Of a stretch of 64,000 nt of DNA, positions 51,860-61,346 are shown one piece after another. The DNA is taken from contig CBDCSI010000002.1 of NCBI GenBank assembly GCA_965221505.1, forward strand, positions 992,001 to 1,056,000. Direction: 5' to 3'. The translations under genes were made by a program, and so were the position numbers. Under the pieces are notes generated by a model. That model saw only the letters and a program-made list of their open reading frames with translations. It had not been told where the DNA came from and did not search any database. This stretch comes from CAZPXZ01 sp965221505. GTDB lineage: Bacteria > Pseudomonadota > Alphaproteobacteria > Rhodobacterales > CAZPXZ01. The stretch's first letter is position 1. Every line of letters starts with the position of its first letter.

Positions 51860-53881
51860 TCATCCCAGTCCGGCCCAGAGTTTTTCGACCAGCGGAACCT
51901 GGAACGGAATGTGCATCAGCCGGTCGTAGAAGAGCGTGACGAAGGCGTAGCCCGCCGCCGCATAGAGGGCCGCGAACCAGAGCGGACGCTTTCCCCACAC
52001 CGTGAGATAAAACAGGATAAACGCGGCGATGGCGAATTTCTGGCCCACCACCCAGCACAAGAGCACGGTGACGGCGACCCACAGCAGGAAGCGGAACCCG
52101 AACCGCAGCTCGGCCTGCTCCGCCGCCGCCTTCCACGCCGCGCGCCAACCGCCGGCGAGACCGGAGCGGATACGGAGCGCCTCTCGCCCGTCCTTCACCA
52201 GGACGATCGCGAGCAGAACCAGCGCAACCGAGCACACCGCGATCGGATACTGGCGGTTGGTGGGATGGAAGTCGATCGCGAGGACGCCGGCGACCGCGAA
52301 CAGGATCGCGAGCAGGATCGCCAGCGGGATCGACACGACCGGATTCCGCTCGCCGCCCTCGACCGAGATCTTTCCGTCCAGCGCCGTGTTGACGGTGGCT
52401 CCCTTCCGCCGCGCGCGCAGGATTCCGGATGCCGCTCCGGCCACGGTCAGGAGGATGATCGCGCCGATGACCAGCGAAGGCGTGCGTTCGAGCCAACCCA
52501 GCGTTCCGTAGATGCGGTTCGAGATCACCAACGCGTTTTCCATGTTGGGGCCGAGGACCAGCGCGATGATCAGGGGCGGACGCGGCCAGCCCGACCGCTT
52601 CATCAGGAGGCCGAGCGCGCCCATCGACCACATCAGGATCAGGTCGCCCATCGACTGGGCTCCGAGCCAGCTGCCCATGAACACGAACAGGATCACGACC
52701 GGAACCAGGAGATGGCCGTCCATGAAGATGGCCCTGGCCACCTGCCGCCCGAGCGCCATGAGAAGCAGGGCGGAGACGACGTTCGCGACGATCAGGGTCC
52801 AGATCATGGCGAAGGTGATGTCCAGCTTGCCGGTGAGCATTTCCAGACCGGGCCGGAGACCCTGGATCATCATGGCGCCCAGCAGGATCGACATCGCGAA
52901 ATCGCCCGGGATGCCGAAGGTGAGCGTCGGGATCAGCGCGCCTCCGCGCTGCGCGTTGTTGGCGCTTTCCGGCGCGATCACGCCCCGAATGTCGCCGCGG
53001 CCGAATTCGTTCTTCCCGCGCGTGGTCTGTACCGCCATCCCGTAGGCGGCCCAGTCGACGATCGAGGCGCCGAGTCCCGGCAGCATGCCGATATAGGTTC
53101 CGAGGACGGAACTCTTCAGCACCAGCCACCAGTTGGCGAAGACGTCGCGGATGCCCCGCAGCATGCCCCCGCCCTTCGACTGGTCTTCCGGAACGCGGGA
53201 GATCGACGTGTTCTTCGTGGCCAGCTCCAGGAGCTCCGGAATGGCGAACAGGCCCAGAACCACGGCCACCAGCGGGGGCGTGTTCAGCATGTATTCGACG
53301 CCGAAGTAGTACCGGGGCACGCCGTTGAACGTCCCCTCGCCGATGGTGCCGAGCATCATGCCGAACGCGCCGATCACCAGGCCCTTGGCGACGGAATTGC
53401 TGGAGAGCGAACCCACCATGCAGATCCCGAGCAGCGAGAGCATGAAATACTCGGGCGTGGAGAACAGCGTCAGAATCGGGCGGATCAGGGGCATGGAGGC
53501 GGTGAGCACCAGGGCGCCGACCACCCCGCCGACGGCGGAACAGGTATAGGCGGCCCCGAGCGCACGGTTCGCCTGGCCCTTCTGGGCCAGCGGATATCCG
53601 TCGAGCACCGTCGCCTGGGAAGCGACGGTTCCGGGTATGCCGAGCATGACCGAGGCGATGGTGTCGCTGGTGGTGGTCACCGCGAACATCCCCAGCATCA
53701 GCGCGAAGGCGGACACCGGCTCCATCGTGTAGGTAAAGGGAAGCAGAAGGATCAGGCCCGTCACGCCGCCGACGCCGGGCATGGCGCCGAGCCAGATGCC
53801 GAGAACGATGCCGAACGCCAGATAACCGATCGCCGGCCAGCTGAAGACCTGAATCAATCCGGATACGAGGGCTTCCCACAT
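51860..53881 (-). CDS. fused TctA-TctB tripartite tricarboxylate transporter membrane protein
   Basis: A 673-residue membrane protein. Residues 1-500 are TctA: GIWLGAMPGVGGVTGLILLLPFTY, the conserved MPGVGG loop, a second inverted copy SVLGTYIGMLPGLGASIVDW and NNAQRGGALIPTLTFGIPGD. Residues about 520-673 carry four further hydrophobic segments with a cytoplasmic linker and correspond to the small subunit TctB. Usually these are separate genes of about 500 and 150 codons. It forms the energy-coupled channel for the TctC ligand, probably a carboxylate. ATG 53881. Confidence 0.85.
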   Translation of the reverse strand: MWEALVSGLIQVFSWPAIGYLAFGIVLGIWLGAMPGVGGVTGLILLLPFTYTMEPVSAFALMLGMFAVTTTSDTIASVMLGIPGTVASQATVLDGYPLAQKGQANRALGAAYTCSAVGGVVGALVLTASMPLIRPILTLFSTPEYFMLSLLGICMVGSLSSNSVAKGLVIGAFGMMLGTIGEGTFNGVPRYYFGVEYMLNTPPLVAVVLGLFAIPELLELATKNTSISRVPEDQSKGGGMLRGIRDVFANWWLVLKSSVLGTYIGMLPGLGASIVDWAAYGMAVQTTRGKNEFGRGDIRGVIAPESANNAQRGGALIPTLTFGIPGDFAMSILLGAMMIQGLRPGLEMLTGKLDITFAMIWTLIVANVVSALLLMALGRQVARAIFMDGHLLVPVVILFVFMGSWLGAQSMGDLILMWSMGALGLLMKRSGWPRPPLIIALVLGPNMENALVISNRIYGTLGWLERTPSLVIGAIILLTVAGAASGILRARRKGATVNTALDGKISVEGGERNPVVSIPLAILLAILFAVAGVLAIDFHPTNRQYPIAVCSVALVLLAIVLVKDGREALRIRSGLAGGWRAAWKAAAEQAELRFGFRFLLWVAVTVLLCWVVGQKFAIAAFILFYLTVWGKRPLWFAALYAAAGYAFVTLFYDRLMHIPFQVPLVEKLWAGLG

Positions 53882-54009
53882 TCAGGCCGCTCCTCCGCCG
53901 TACGCGGCGCGTTCCGGTTCCCTTCCGGAACCGCCTGCAGGGGCGATCGCGCGTCGGGCCGGAACGTCTCGTGTTCGCGTTTGACCCTACCCCTTCGCGA
54001 CGCCGAATG

Positions 54010-55320
54010 TCAAAGCGACCGCGAGCGCGTTTGGGGACTCCGCATCGCGATTCCGCCGAGGATCAGCGCGATCGCACCGCCGCCCCAGATCAGGGTCTCC
54101 TCGATGCCGAACGCGTCGGCCGCCAGGCCGAGCAGCATCCCGCCCGCTCCCGCGCCGCCGATGCCGACCATGACCCAGAGACTCATGACGCGCCCGCGCG
54201 CGTCGTCGGCGAGTTGGCTCTGAATCGCGGTCTGCGTGCCGATGGCGCTGACCGTGGAGGCAAATCCCATCGCGCCGACCAGGAGGAGCGCCGCCTCCCA
54301 GCTTCCGGCCACCCCCAACGCCGGCACGAGACCTGCCGAGAGCCACGAGAGACCCAGCGTCACCCGCGACATCCGACCGTCCTTCGAGGGCGGGAGGATC
54401 GCCATGAGCACCGACGAGCCGATCGCGCCGACGCCTGCCGACGCCGTCAGCACCCCGAGCCCCTGCGCGCCTCGCTCGAACACGCCGCCGGAGATGACCG
54501 GCAGGGTCTCGAGGACGCCGCGCGAAGCCAGCGAGACCAGCGCCGTCACCAGGAGCGTATGCAGGACGATCCGGTTCGCGAACACGTAGCGTACGCCCCA
54601 GCCCAGCGCCTGCAGGAACGGGTCCGACTTGCGGTCCGTTCTGGAGACGGAGCGAACCCGCAGCCGCGGCAGAGCGATCAGGACGGGCACGAAGAAGACG
54701 GCCTGCAGCAACAACGCGAAGTCGACGCCGATTTCGGCGATGCACCATCCGCCGAGCGCCGGTCCGGTGATCCGGGCGAGATTGAAGTTCAGGGACTGAA
54801 ACGTGACCACCGAGGCCAACGCCTCGAGCGGGACCAGTCTCGGCGCCAGCGACATGCGAACCGGGTGGTGCATGGACGTGACGACGCCGGAGAGGGTGGA
54901 GAAGAGAACCAGGGCTGCGGCGCCGAGCCATCCGGCCGCCTCGAGCGCGAGCGTCAGAAGGGTCAGGAGCAGCAGGAGCCCCTGCGTCGCGAACCCTGCG
55001 GCGGCGACGTTCACGCGGTCGATCAGGACGCCGAATATCGGGCCGGTCACGATCGTGGGGACGAAGAACAGCAGGGCGAGGAATCCGACGAAGCTCGCGG
55101 ACCCGGTCAGGTCCCATCCGATCCAGCCGATCGTGATGCGCTGCATCCAGAGCGCGTTCACGGCAAACAGGTTGCCGAACAGGTAGATGCGGAAGCTGCG
55201 GGATCGGAGAGCGTCCAGATTCATGCCCGGCGTAGTCCCCTTCGCGACGACTTCGATCCCGGGCGGAGGCGAGGCCGCTTCCGTCGCCTGCCCGTTGATT
55301 CCCATCAGCGTCAAGACCAT
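54010..55320 (-). CDS. MFS transporter (multidrug/siderophore exporter-like)
   Basis: A 436-residue transporter with about eleven to twelve hydrophobic segments and the loop GVLIDRVNVAA in place of the usual GxLaDRxGRR. The layout (LRSRSFRIYLFGNLF, then LSGVVTSMHHPVRMSLAPRLVP) resembles the enterobactin exporter EntS/MFS-3 class. The last segment is short. It is divergent from the beta-propeller gene with a 67-bp gap. Start uncertain: ATG 55320 lacks a clear ribosome site; ATG 55224 (MNLDALRSRSFR) is the alternative. Confidence 0.75.
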   Translation of the reverse strand: MVLTLMGINGQATEAASPPPGIEVVAKGTTPGMNLDALRSRSFRIYLFGNLFAVNALWMQRITIGWIGWDLTGSASFVGFLALLFFVPTIVTGPIFGVLIDRVNVAAAGFATQGLLLLLTLLTLALEAAGWLGAAALVLFSTLSGVVTSMHHPVRMSLAPRLVPLEALASVVTFQSLNFNLARITGPALGGWCIAEIGVDFALLLQAVFFVPVLIALPRLRVRSVSRTDRKSDPFLQALGWGVRYVFANRIVLHTLLVTALVSLASRGVLETLPVISGGVFERGAQGLGVLTASAGVGAIGSSVLMAILPPSKDGRMSRVTLGLSWLSAGLVPALGVAGSWEAALLLVGAMGFASTVSAIGTQTAIQSQLADDARGRVMSLWVMVGIGGAGAGGMLLGLAADAFGIEETLIWGGGAIALILGGIAMRSPQTRSRSL

Positions 55321-55387
55321 AGTATTGGCGCCGCACGAATCCAGTTGGCGACGCCGGGACCGCGTCGACAGGAAGGGAGAGCCTTCG

Positions 55388-56359
55388 GTGAAGTACAAGG
55401 CGTACGCCGCGACCATGCAGAGCGTATGGTTCAGCGAGGACGAGGGGGAGCGCTGGAACCGGCTGTTGACGCCGACCGGCGGCTTCTACAACGAGGCGCG
55501 GTGCTGGTCGGTGCACGTGCACCCGGACCGTCCCGGCGAAGTGCTCGCCGGAACCGACCAGGGGCTCTACCGGTACAGCGAACGGACGGGCCGGTTCGAC
55601 TACCTCCCGTCGCCGATGGACAACCTGCACATTCTGCAGATCGCCCAGGATCCGCGGGATCCGAACTTCATCGTCTGCGGCACCCGGCCGGGCGAGGTCT
55701 TCCTGTCGGAGGACAACGGCGAGACGTGGACGCGATCCCGCTTCGACGCCTCGACCGAGTGCTGGTTCATCAACACGTCGAGGGTGACCTCGATTCACTT
55801 CGACCCTGCGGAGCGGGACACGATCTGGGTGACGGTCGAGATCGACGGCGTATTCCGCTCCGACGACCGGGGACGGAGCTGGCGAATGCTCGTCGAAGGC
55901 CTGCACGACAACGACACCCACGACCTGGTGTTCCGGGACCGGGACGGCGAGAGGACCGTGCTCTGCTCGACGGAGGAAGGCGTTCACCGCTCGGTCGACA
56001 ACGGCGAGAGCTGGCAACAGATCCAGATTCCGGAATCGCCCTGGATGTACTTCCGGAGTCTCAAGCAGCCGCGGGAGAACAGCGACACCGTCATCGCCTC
56101 GGTCGGCGACAAGCCCTCCGGAGAGGCGGGCCTGTTCCTGATCAGCCACGATTTCGGGGCCAGCTGGAAGCGGGCCGAAATGTCGCACGAGGCCAATTCG
56201 ACGCTCTGGACCATCGGCACCAACGCGGCGGACACGAACCTCCTGTTCGCGGCCACCATCTTCGGCCAGATTTTCCGCAGCACGGACGGCGGCGAGAGCT
56301 GGCAAAAGATGCCGAGGGAGCTCGGCGAAATCCGGAAGATCGCCTGGGCGCCGGTTTGA
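55388..56359 (+). CDS. Asp-box (BNR/sortilin-like) beta-propeller protein
   Basis: A 323-residue protein with six Asp-boxes (S-x-D-x-G-x-x-W): SEDEGERW, SEDNGETW, SDDRGRSW, SVDNGESW, SHDFGASW and STDGGESW. They are spaced as in a propeller of the sortilin/BNR type. No signal peptide is present, so it is probably cytosolic. Such propellers bind ligands or act as hydrolases; catalytic residues were not identified. GTG start at 55388 with GGGAGA upstream. The partner gene 56377 begins 17 bp after its stop. Confidence 0.8.
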   Translation: MKYKAYAATMQSVWFSEDEGERWNRLLTPTGGFYNEARCWSVHVHPDRPGEVLAGTDQGLYRYSERTGRFDYLPSPMDNLHILQIAQDPRDPNFIVCGTRPGEVFLSEDNGETWTRSRFDASTECWFINTSRVTSIHFDPAERDTIWVTVEIDGVFRSDDRGRSWRMLVEGLHDNDTHDLVFRDRDGERTVLCSTEEGVHRSVDNGESWQQIQIPESPWMYFRSLKQPRENSDTVIASVGDKPSGEAGLFLISHDFGASWKRAEMSHEANSTLWTIGTNAADTNLLFAATIFGQIFRSTDGGESWQKMPRELGEIRKIAWAPV

Positions 56360-56376
56360 CCGCGAGGAGTTGCGAC

Positions 56377-56937
56377 ATGTTTCTGTTCAAGCCGCATGTG
56401 GAGGGCCTCGAAGGCCAGATCACCAGCCCCGACATCGTGATCGACCGGGTGTTCGTCGACTCGGACGAGAAGCCGGTCAGCCGCCTGACCAGCGAGATCG
56501 TCCAGACGGTCGAAACCGGGGAGACCGCCCGAGCGGCGTTCGCGCTGACCGCGGTCGGCGGAGGACTGCTCGTCGGTCCCGCGGTGATTCTCTCGTCCGG
56601 CGTCATGTCGATCGCGCGCCGGGCCTGGCGATGGCGGCACGTCGCGGACCGCCTGGACGGCGTCTCGCTGAACGGCGTCCCGCTCGACGCGACCGACTCG
56701 CCCGAGGAGTGGATCGAATCCCTCGGCGGACGCGACGGAGCTTTGCCGCGCGGCCTGATGGCCGTCCGTCCCGGTGCGGAAGGATCGACCGCCACGCTAC
56801 ACGACGCTTCGCTGAATCGCAGCCTGACCCATCGGGTCGCGCTCGAGCCGCTGGGCAGCGACCGCTGGAACGGCAAGCGCCCTATGCCGCGCTATTCGGT
56901 CGGCCCGACGCAACGGGAAGTTCAGCACTACATCTGA
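56377..56937 (+). CDS. unknown membrane-associated protein paired with the propeller
   Basis: A 186-residue protein I cannot name. Residues about 50-75 form one hydrophobic helix (AFALTAVGGGLLVGPAVILS), followed by a basic RRAWRWRH boundary; the rest is soluble. So it probably crosses the membrane once with a short N-terminal cytosolic or periplasmic part. ATG 56377 follows GAGGAG. It is 17 bp from the propeller stop and presumably co-transcribed. A possible reading is a membrane anchor for the propeller. From 56938 to 57194 no gene was found. Confidence 0.6.
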   Translation: MFLFKPHVEGLEGQITSPDIVIDRVFVDSDEKPVSRLTSEIVQTVETGETARAAFALTAVGGGLLVGPAVILSSGVMSIARRAWRWRHVADRLDGVSLNGVPLDATDSPEEWIESLGGRDGALPRGLMAVRPGAEGSTATLHDASLNRSLTHRVALEPLGSDRWNGKRPMPRYSVGPTQREVQHYI

Positions 56938-57194
56938 CCGGCACGACGGCGGTCAGGACCCGCCGGCCGCGTCGCGATGAACGGCGTCGTTCTCGCCCGG
57001 TCGGCCGAGGAGCCGGTCTCGGTACGGAATACGCGGAGCCGCCGCATTCGCCGGCTCGGATCGCCCTTCAGCGAGCGCGCCCGCCGACTCTGCGTCGACC
57101 AATCCGGAACGATTCCAGTACAGCGACGGCTTGAATGGACGCTAACTCCTTGCAAGCAAAAGCGAATTGCCGTTTTCCGGGCGTGAAGTCCTGC

Positions 57195-57566
57195 CTATCG
57201 GATCACGTAGACCTTGCGCACCGTCTCGCGAACCTCGCACACTCCTTCCCAGCCGGCGGCAAACCAGACGGTCGTGCCGGCCTCGATCTCGATCACCTCG
57301 CCGGTGCTGCGCGTATAGGTGCACCGCCCGGACAGGAAGTGGCAGAACTCGTCGCGCTCCACTTCGCAGCGCCACCTGCCGGGCGTGCACACCCAGACGC
57401 CGGCTTCGGGCAGACCGCCGGGCCCCTTGTGCAGCAACTGCCCCGAGGTATGGCTCTGACCCTCGATCATGGTCGGAACCGGGCCCCAGTCCACGAGGTC
57501 GGATAGCCCGGCGGGATCGCGCAACACGGGGGTGGGCGGCGGGTTGGGGGTATCGGAGTCGATCAT
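57195..57566 (-). CDS. cupin-domain protein
   Basis: A 123-residue cupin: WRCEVERDEFCHFLSGRCTYTRSTGEVIEIEAGTTVWFAAGWEGVCEVRETVRKVYVI, the (cupin_3-like) half-barrel with E-x-H region and glycine turn. Single-domain cupins of this size bind a metal and a small ligand or isomerise/decarboxylate one. ATG 57566 has AGAGGTG upstream; a GTG at 57572 is possible. It is the last gene of the leftward series that begins with the polyamine-type transporter. Confidence 0.75.
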   Translation of the reverse strand: MIDSDTPNPPPTPVLRDPAGLSDLVDWGPVPTMIEGQSHTSGQLLHKGPGGLPEAGVWVCTPGRWRCEVERDEFCHFLSGRCTYTRSTGEVIEIEAGTTVWFAAGWEGVCEVRETVRKVYVIR

Positions 57567-57620
57567 GGGCACCTCTTGAAGACTTGGGCGAGCGACCGGC
57601 GGAGTCGCAGCGGTCGGCAG

Positions 57621-58862
57621 TCAGGCGCGCGGCCGGCTGAAGGCGACGCTCCCGGTTCGGGGAAGGGCGAGCGCTGCGCACAGAATGCAGGCGGCCGCGG
57701 CGGACATGACCAGGAACAGCATGCCGAAGCCCCGATAGGCATGGATTCCGGCGATGATCGGCACCGTCGAGGCCATCACGGTGAAGTTCACGATATAGCG
57801 GAGCGAATACACCCGGCTTCGCCAGGCGCTCGTGGTGATCCGGCCGACCAGGACGTCGTTGATCGGTATCTGCCCGAACACCGCCAGCATGAACGCGACG
57901 GATACGGCGAGGGCGGCCCAGCCTTCCAGCTGTTGCATCCCGAAAAACAGCACCGCCTGCAATCCGGCCACGGCGGCGAACACCGCCCTGACCGAGATCC
58001 GGTCCAGAAGGTAGCCGACGACCAGCTGGGCCATGGCGCCGACGGCGAACGCAAGGAACGCGAATCCGCCCACTGCGGTGGCGCTCGCGGCGAGCTCGCC
58101 GAGCCGTTCGTCCAGAATCTTCGGCAGCGCGAAGGTCGTGCCCTGAAAGACCAGCCCGCCGAGCGCACCGGTAATCACGATCACCGCGAGCACACGCAGG
58201 AACAGCTGCCGTGCGACCGCCGCGGCCGGCGAACGCGCGTTCCGACTGGGCGCGGAAGCCCTCGCTTCCGGCGCCCGCCGACCGGCATGCACGTGAACGG
58301 CATAGGCGATTCCGATGCCGACGGACACGAGCCCCGGCAGCACGAACGCGTTTCGCCAGCCGCCCGTGTCGATCAGAACGCCGGTCAGGAGCGCTGCGGA
58401 GGCCACCCCGAGATTGCCGAACACGCCGTTGACCGCCAGCGGCATGCCGGTTTGCCGGCGGCCCTCCACCACCATCGCCAGCCCTACGGGGTGGTAGACG
58501 GCCGCGAAAACGCCGATCGCGAAGAGGCCGGCCGCGATCGCGAGCGGCGAATCGGCCAGCGCCGTGGCGATCGAGCTCGCGCCGATCCCGAGAAAGAAGA
58601 CGATCATCATCCCCTCGCGGCTCCACTTGTCCGCGATCCATCCGGCCGGGACGGCGCAGACGCCGAAGGCGACGAATCCGGGCGTGGCGAACGGAATGAG
58701 CGCCGCGTAACTCATCTCCCACTCCGCGGACAGCCTGAGCGCGGCGACGGTCGAGAAGATCAGCATGAAGAAATGGTCGAGGAAGTGCCCGACGTTGAGA
58801 AACAGGAAGCGGACCCGGTCCCTTGGCACGGTCAGCGCAGCCCCGAAGGCAACGGAGCGCAC
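57621..58862 (-). CDS. MFS transporter
   Basis: A roughly 413-residue major facilitator protein with twelve hydrophobic segments. The loop GWIADKWSREGMMIVF is the conserved G-x-x-(x)-D-(R/K)-x-x-R motif between helices 2 and 3, and VYHPVGLAMVVEGRRQTG recalls fosmidomycin/formate-nitrite-type MFS proteins. GTG at 58862 was chosen as the start because the first helix (VRFLFLNVGHFLDHFF) needs only a short lead; GTG 58829 is equally possible. It follows the glycosyltransferase gene by about 110 bp. Confidence 0.75.
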   Translation of the reverse strand: MRSVAFGAALTVPRDRVRFLFLNVGHFLDHFFMLIFSTVAALRLSAEWEMSYAALIPFATPGFVAFGVCAVPAGWIADKWSREGMMIVFFLGIGASSIATALADSPLAIAAGLFAIGVFAAVYHPVGLAMVVEGRRQTGMPLAVNGVFGNLGVASAALLTGVLIDTGGWRNAFVLPGLVSVGIGIAYAVHVHAGRRAPEARASAPSRNARSPAAAVARQLFLRVLAVIVITGALGGLVFQGTTFALPKILDERLGELAASATAVGGFAFLAFAVGAMAQLVVGYLLDRISVRAVFAAVAGLQAVLFFGMQQLEGWAALAVSVAFMLAVFGQIPINDVLVGRITTSAWRSRVYSLRYIVNFTVMASTVPIIAGIHAYRGFGMLFLVMSAAAACILCAALALPRTGSVAFSRPRA

Positions 58863-58974
58863 GGGCGCCCCCGGCGGCCGGCCGGTCCCGAACCCGGACG
58901 GGCGGCGGGAGAGGGGCGGATGCCGGTCCGATCCCGGCGGCGAGGCCCCATGTCGGCGGTCGGCGCCGCGTCCG

Positions 58975-60264
58975 TCAGTCGAGCAGTTCCTGCAGAACGT
59001 CCGCCGCCCTGGTGGGGCCGTGCCGGGCGCGCATGTGGGCCGAGGTCGCCGCCAGCCGCTCCCGCATCGCCGAGTCCGTGAGCATCGCCTCCACCTTCGC
59101 GGCGAGCTCCTCGTCGGTCCACGCGTAGCGGTCGACCTTGAATCCGTGGCCGGTCTCCTGCACCCGGGTCGCGTTGTCGTGCCCGTCCCACACATACGGC
59201 ATGATCAGCGCCGGCTTGCCGAAATACAGGCACTCGGTGAAGCTGTTGTTGCCGCCGTGGTGGATGACGCCGTCAACCTGGGCGATCACCGAGGGCTGCG
59301 GATACCAGTCCTGGAGACGGACGTTCGCCGGCGGTTCGTCGTAGGCGTCCAGGTAGTCGCCGACGTTCACCAGCGCGCGGACCGGCATCGTGCCGAGCGC
59401 GGCGACGACCCGCTTCAGGAGATCGGTGTCGCCGGCGCCGAGCGAGCCGTAGCTGACGTAGAGGAGCGGCTTGTCGGCGTTCGCCTCGAAGTCGGGAACG
59501 GCGTAGGCCTCCTCCTCCCGCACGCAGCCCTCCAGATACTGGAAGCGGGCGGGGTCGAGCGGCTCGGCGCGGGCGAACTTGACCGGCTCGGGGTAGAGCA
59601 GCAGGTTCATGTGCGGCGACGCCTCGAAGAATTGGCCGAGCGGATACGGCTCCTCGCCGCAGGACGCGAGAAACGCGTTGAAGTCCTCGTGAATCGGCCG
59701 GATCACCTCGCAAAACCGCGCCCGGAACGCCTGATGGCAGGCGCGGTCCGCCTCCCCGCAGCCGGAGAGATGCGGCGGGATGTCGTCCGCCTCGATTTCG
59801 TTCTCGGAACAGGAGATGACGCGCACCCACGGCTTGCCGTTTTCCTTGGCGTAGCGCTTGATCGCGGGAAAGAGAATCACGTTGTCGATGCAGACGACGT
59901 CGGGCCGGAGGGACTCCAGCACCCCCGGAAGGTCTTTCTCGGCCCATTTCGCGCTGTCGACGATCGCCTCCCAGCAGTCGCGGACGTAGTTGTCCAGCTG
60001 GTCGATCGGCGACTTGCGGAAGTTCGGGATATGGCCGTTGATGAAGTCCTCCCAGAACTTGGCCATCTGCTCGGCCGGCATCGGTTCGGAGAGCGCGACC
60101 GGGTGCGCCTCGAATCCGTAGCCCCGATAGACCTCGACGAAGCCCGGATCCGAGAGGAACACGGCCTTGTGGCCGCGCTTCTCCACCGCCTGCGCGATGC
60201 CGACGGAGTTCAGCGCCGGGCCGAAGGCGGCCTCGGGAAAGAACGCAACGGTCTTCCGGGTCAT
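58975..60264 (-). CDS. UDP-glucosyltransferase-like glycosyltransferase (GT1 family)
   Basis: A 429-residue GT-B enzyme. The C-terminal donor-binding motif HHGGNNSFTECLYFGKPALIMPYVWDGHDNATRV matches the macrolide/UGT-type GT1 signature (H-x-G-x-N-S-x-x-E ... D-x-x-x-N-A). The N-terminus TVAFFPEAAFGPALNSVGIAQA begins the acceptor domain. It would attach a sugar to a small acceptor such as an aromatic or lipid. ATG 60264 follows AGGGAGATGG. It sits 14 bp behind the polyamine-type ATPase gene, an unusual place for a glycosyltransferase. Confidence 0.8.
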   Translation of the reverse strand: MTRKTVAFFPEAAFGPALNSVGIAQAVEKRGHKAVFLSDPGFVEVYRGYGFEAHPVALSEPMPAEQMAKFWEDFINGHIPNFRKSPIDQLDNYVRDCWEAIVDSAKWAEKDLPGVLESLRPDVVCIDNVILFPAIKRYAKENGKPWVRVISCSENEIEADDIPPHLSGCGEADRACHQAFRARFCEVIRPIHEDFNAFLASCGEEPYPLGQFFEASPHMNLLLYPEPVKFARAEPLDPARFQYLEGCVREEEAYAVPDFEANADKPLLYVSYGSLGAGDTDLLKRVVAALGTMPVRALVNVGDYLDAYDEPPANVRLQDWYPQPSVIAQVDGVIHHGGNNSFTECLYFGKPALIMPYVWDGHDNATRVQETGHGFKVDRYAWTDEELAAKVEAMLTDSAMRERLAATSAHMRARHGPTRAADVLQELLD

Positions 60265-60278
60265 CGATCCATCTCCCT

Positions 60279-61346
60279 TCACTCGGTGAGCAGCCGGCCC
60301 TCGCCGGGATTCCACACGCACCATACCGATTGTCCGGCGCGCCAGCGGGGTGCGGACCCGGCCGAGTCGGCGCGAACCACCACGGCGGACTCCGGTCCGC
60401 CCACCCGGACGTGCACGTTCAGGTCGCTGCCGTGATACGCCACCGCGGAGACCGTGCCCCGGACGCCGTTCCGGCCGTCCCCCGGCTCGGCCGCCTCCAG
60501 CGTCATGCGTTCCGGCCGCACCGCCAGGGCCGCCCGCCCCCGCGTCGCGCCCCCGGCCGGCACCCGCAGCGTTCCGTGCCGCCCGGCGACCAGTCCGCCG
60601 TCGGCGAGTTCTCCCTCGAAGAGATTGCTGACGCCGATGAAGGTCGCCGCGAAGCGCGTCGCAGGAGACTCGTAGACGTCTCTCGGCGTGCCGTGCTGGA
60701 CGATGCGGCCCGCGTTCATCAGCGCCAGCCGGTCCGCCATCACCAGCGCTTCCTCCTGGTCGTGGGTCACCACCACGAAGGTCACGCCGAGTTCCGCCTG
60801 CAGCCGCTTCAGTTCGATCTGCATCTCCTCGCGCAACTTCCGGTCCAGCGCCGCGAGCGGCTCGTCGAGCAGAAGCAGACGCGGACGCTTGACCAGGGCG
60901 CGCGCGAGCGCCACCCGCTGCTGCTGCCCGCCGGAGAGCTGCGAGGGCATCCGGTCCGCGGCGTCGCCGAGCGCGGTCCGCTCGAGGATCTCTTCGGTGC
61001 GGCGGCGCACTTCGGCGCGCGGAAGCCGCTCCATCTCCAGCCCGTAGGCGACGTTTCGCCGCACGTTCAGATGCGGAAACAACGCGTAGGACTGGAACAT
61101 CAGGTTCAGCGGCCGCCGGTTGGCCCGCATGGCGGTGACGTCGGCGCCGTCCAGCAGGATCCGGCCCGAGTCCGGCGCTGCGAACCCCGCCAGGAGACGC
61201 AGGAGCGTCGTCTTGCCGCAACCCGAGGGGCCGAGCAGCGCGAAAAACTCCCCTTCCTCGAACGCCAGCGAGACGTCGTCGACGGCCGCGGCGTCGCCGA
61301 AGCGCTTGGTGACCGAGTCGAGGGCGAGGACGGGGGGCGAAGTCAT
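60279..61346 (-). CDS. spermidine/putrescine-type ABC transporter ATPase (PotA-like)
   Basis: A 355-residue ATPase. Walker A GPSGCGKTT (about 37-45), signature LSGGQQQRVALARAL, Walker B LLLLDEPLAALDRKL, then a C-terminal TOBE domain (ALAVRPERMTLEAAEPGDG, SDLNVHVRV). It couples ATP to uptake by the two permeases encoded upstream. ATG 61346 overlaps the stop of permease 2 (ATGA). Substrate class (polyamine, or a related cation or thiamine) is inferred from family similarity. Confidence 0.85.
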   Translation of the reverse strand: MTSPPVLALDSVTKRFGDAAAVDDVSLAFEEGEFFALLGPSGCGKTTLLRLLAGFAAPDSGRILLDGADVTAMRANRRPLNLMFQSYALFPHLNVRRNVAYGLEMERLPRAEVRRRTEEILERTALGDAADRMPSQLSGGQQQRVALARALVKRPRLLLLDEPLAALDRKLREEMQIELKRLQAELGVTFVVVTHDQEEALVMADRLALMNAGRIVQHGTPRDVYESPATRFAATFIGVSNLFEGELADGGLVAGRHGTLRVPAGGATRGRAALAVRPERMTLEAAEPGDGRNGVRGTVSAVAYHGSDLNVHVRVGGPESAVVVRADSAGSAPRWRAGQSVWCVWNPGEGRLLTE

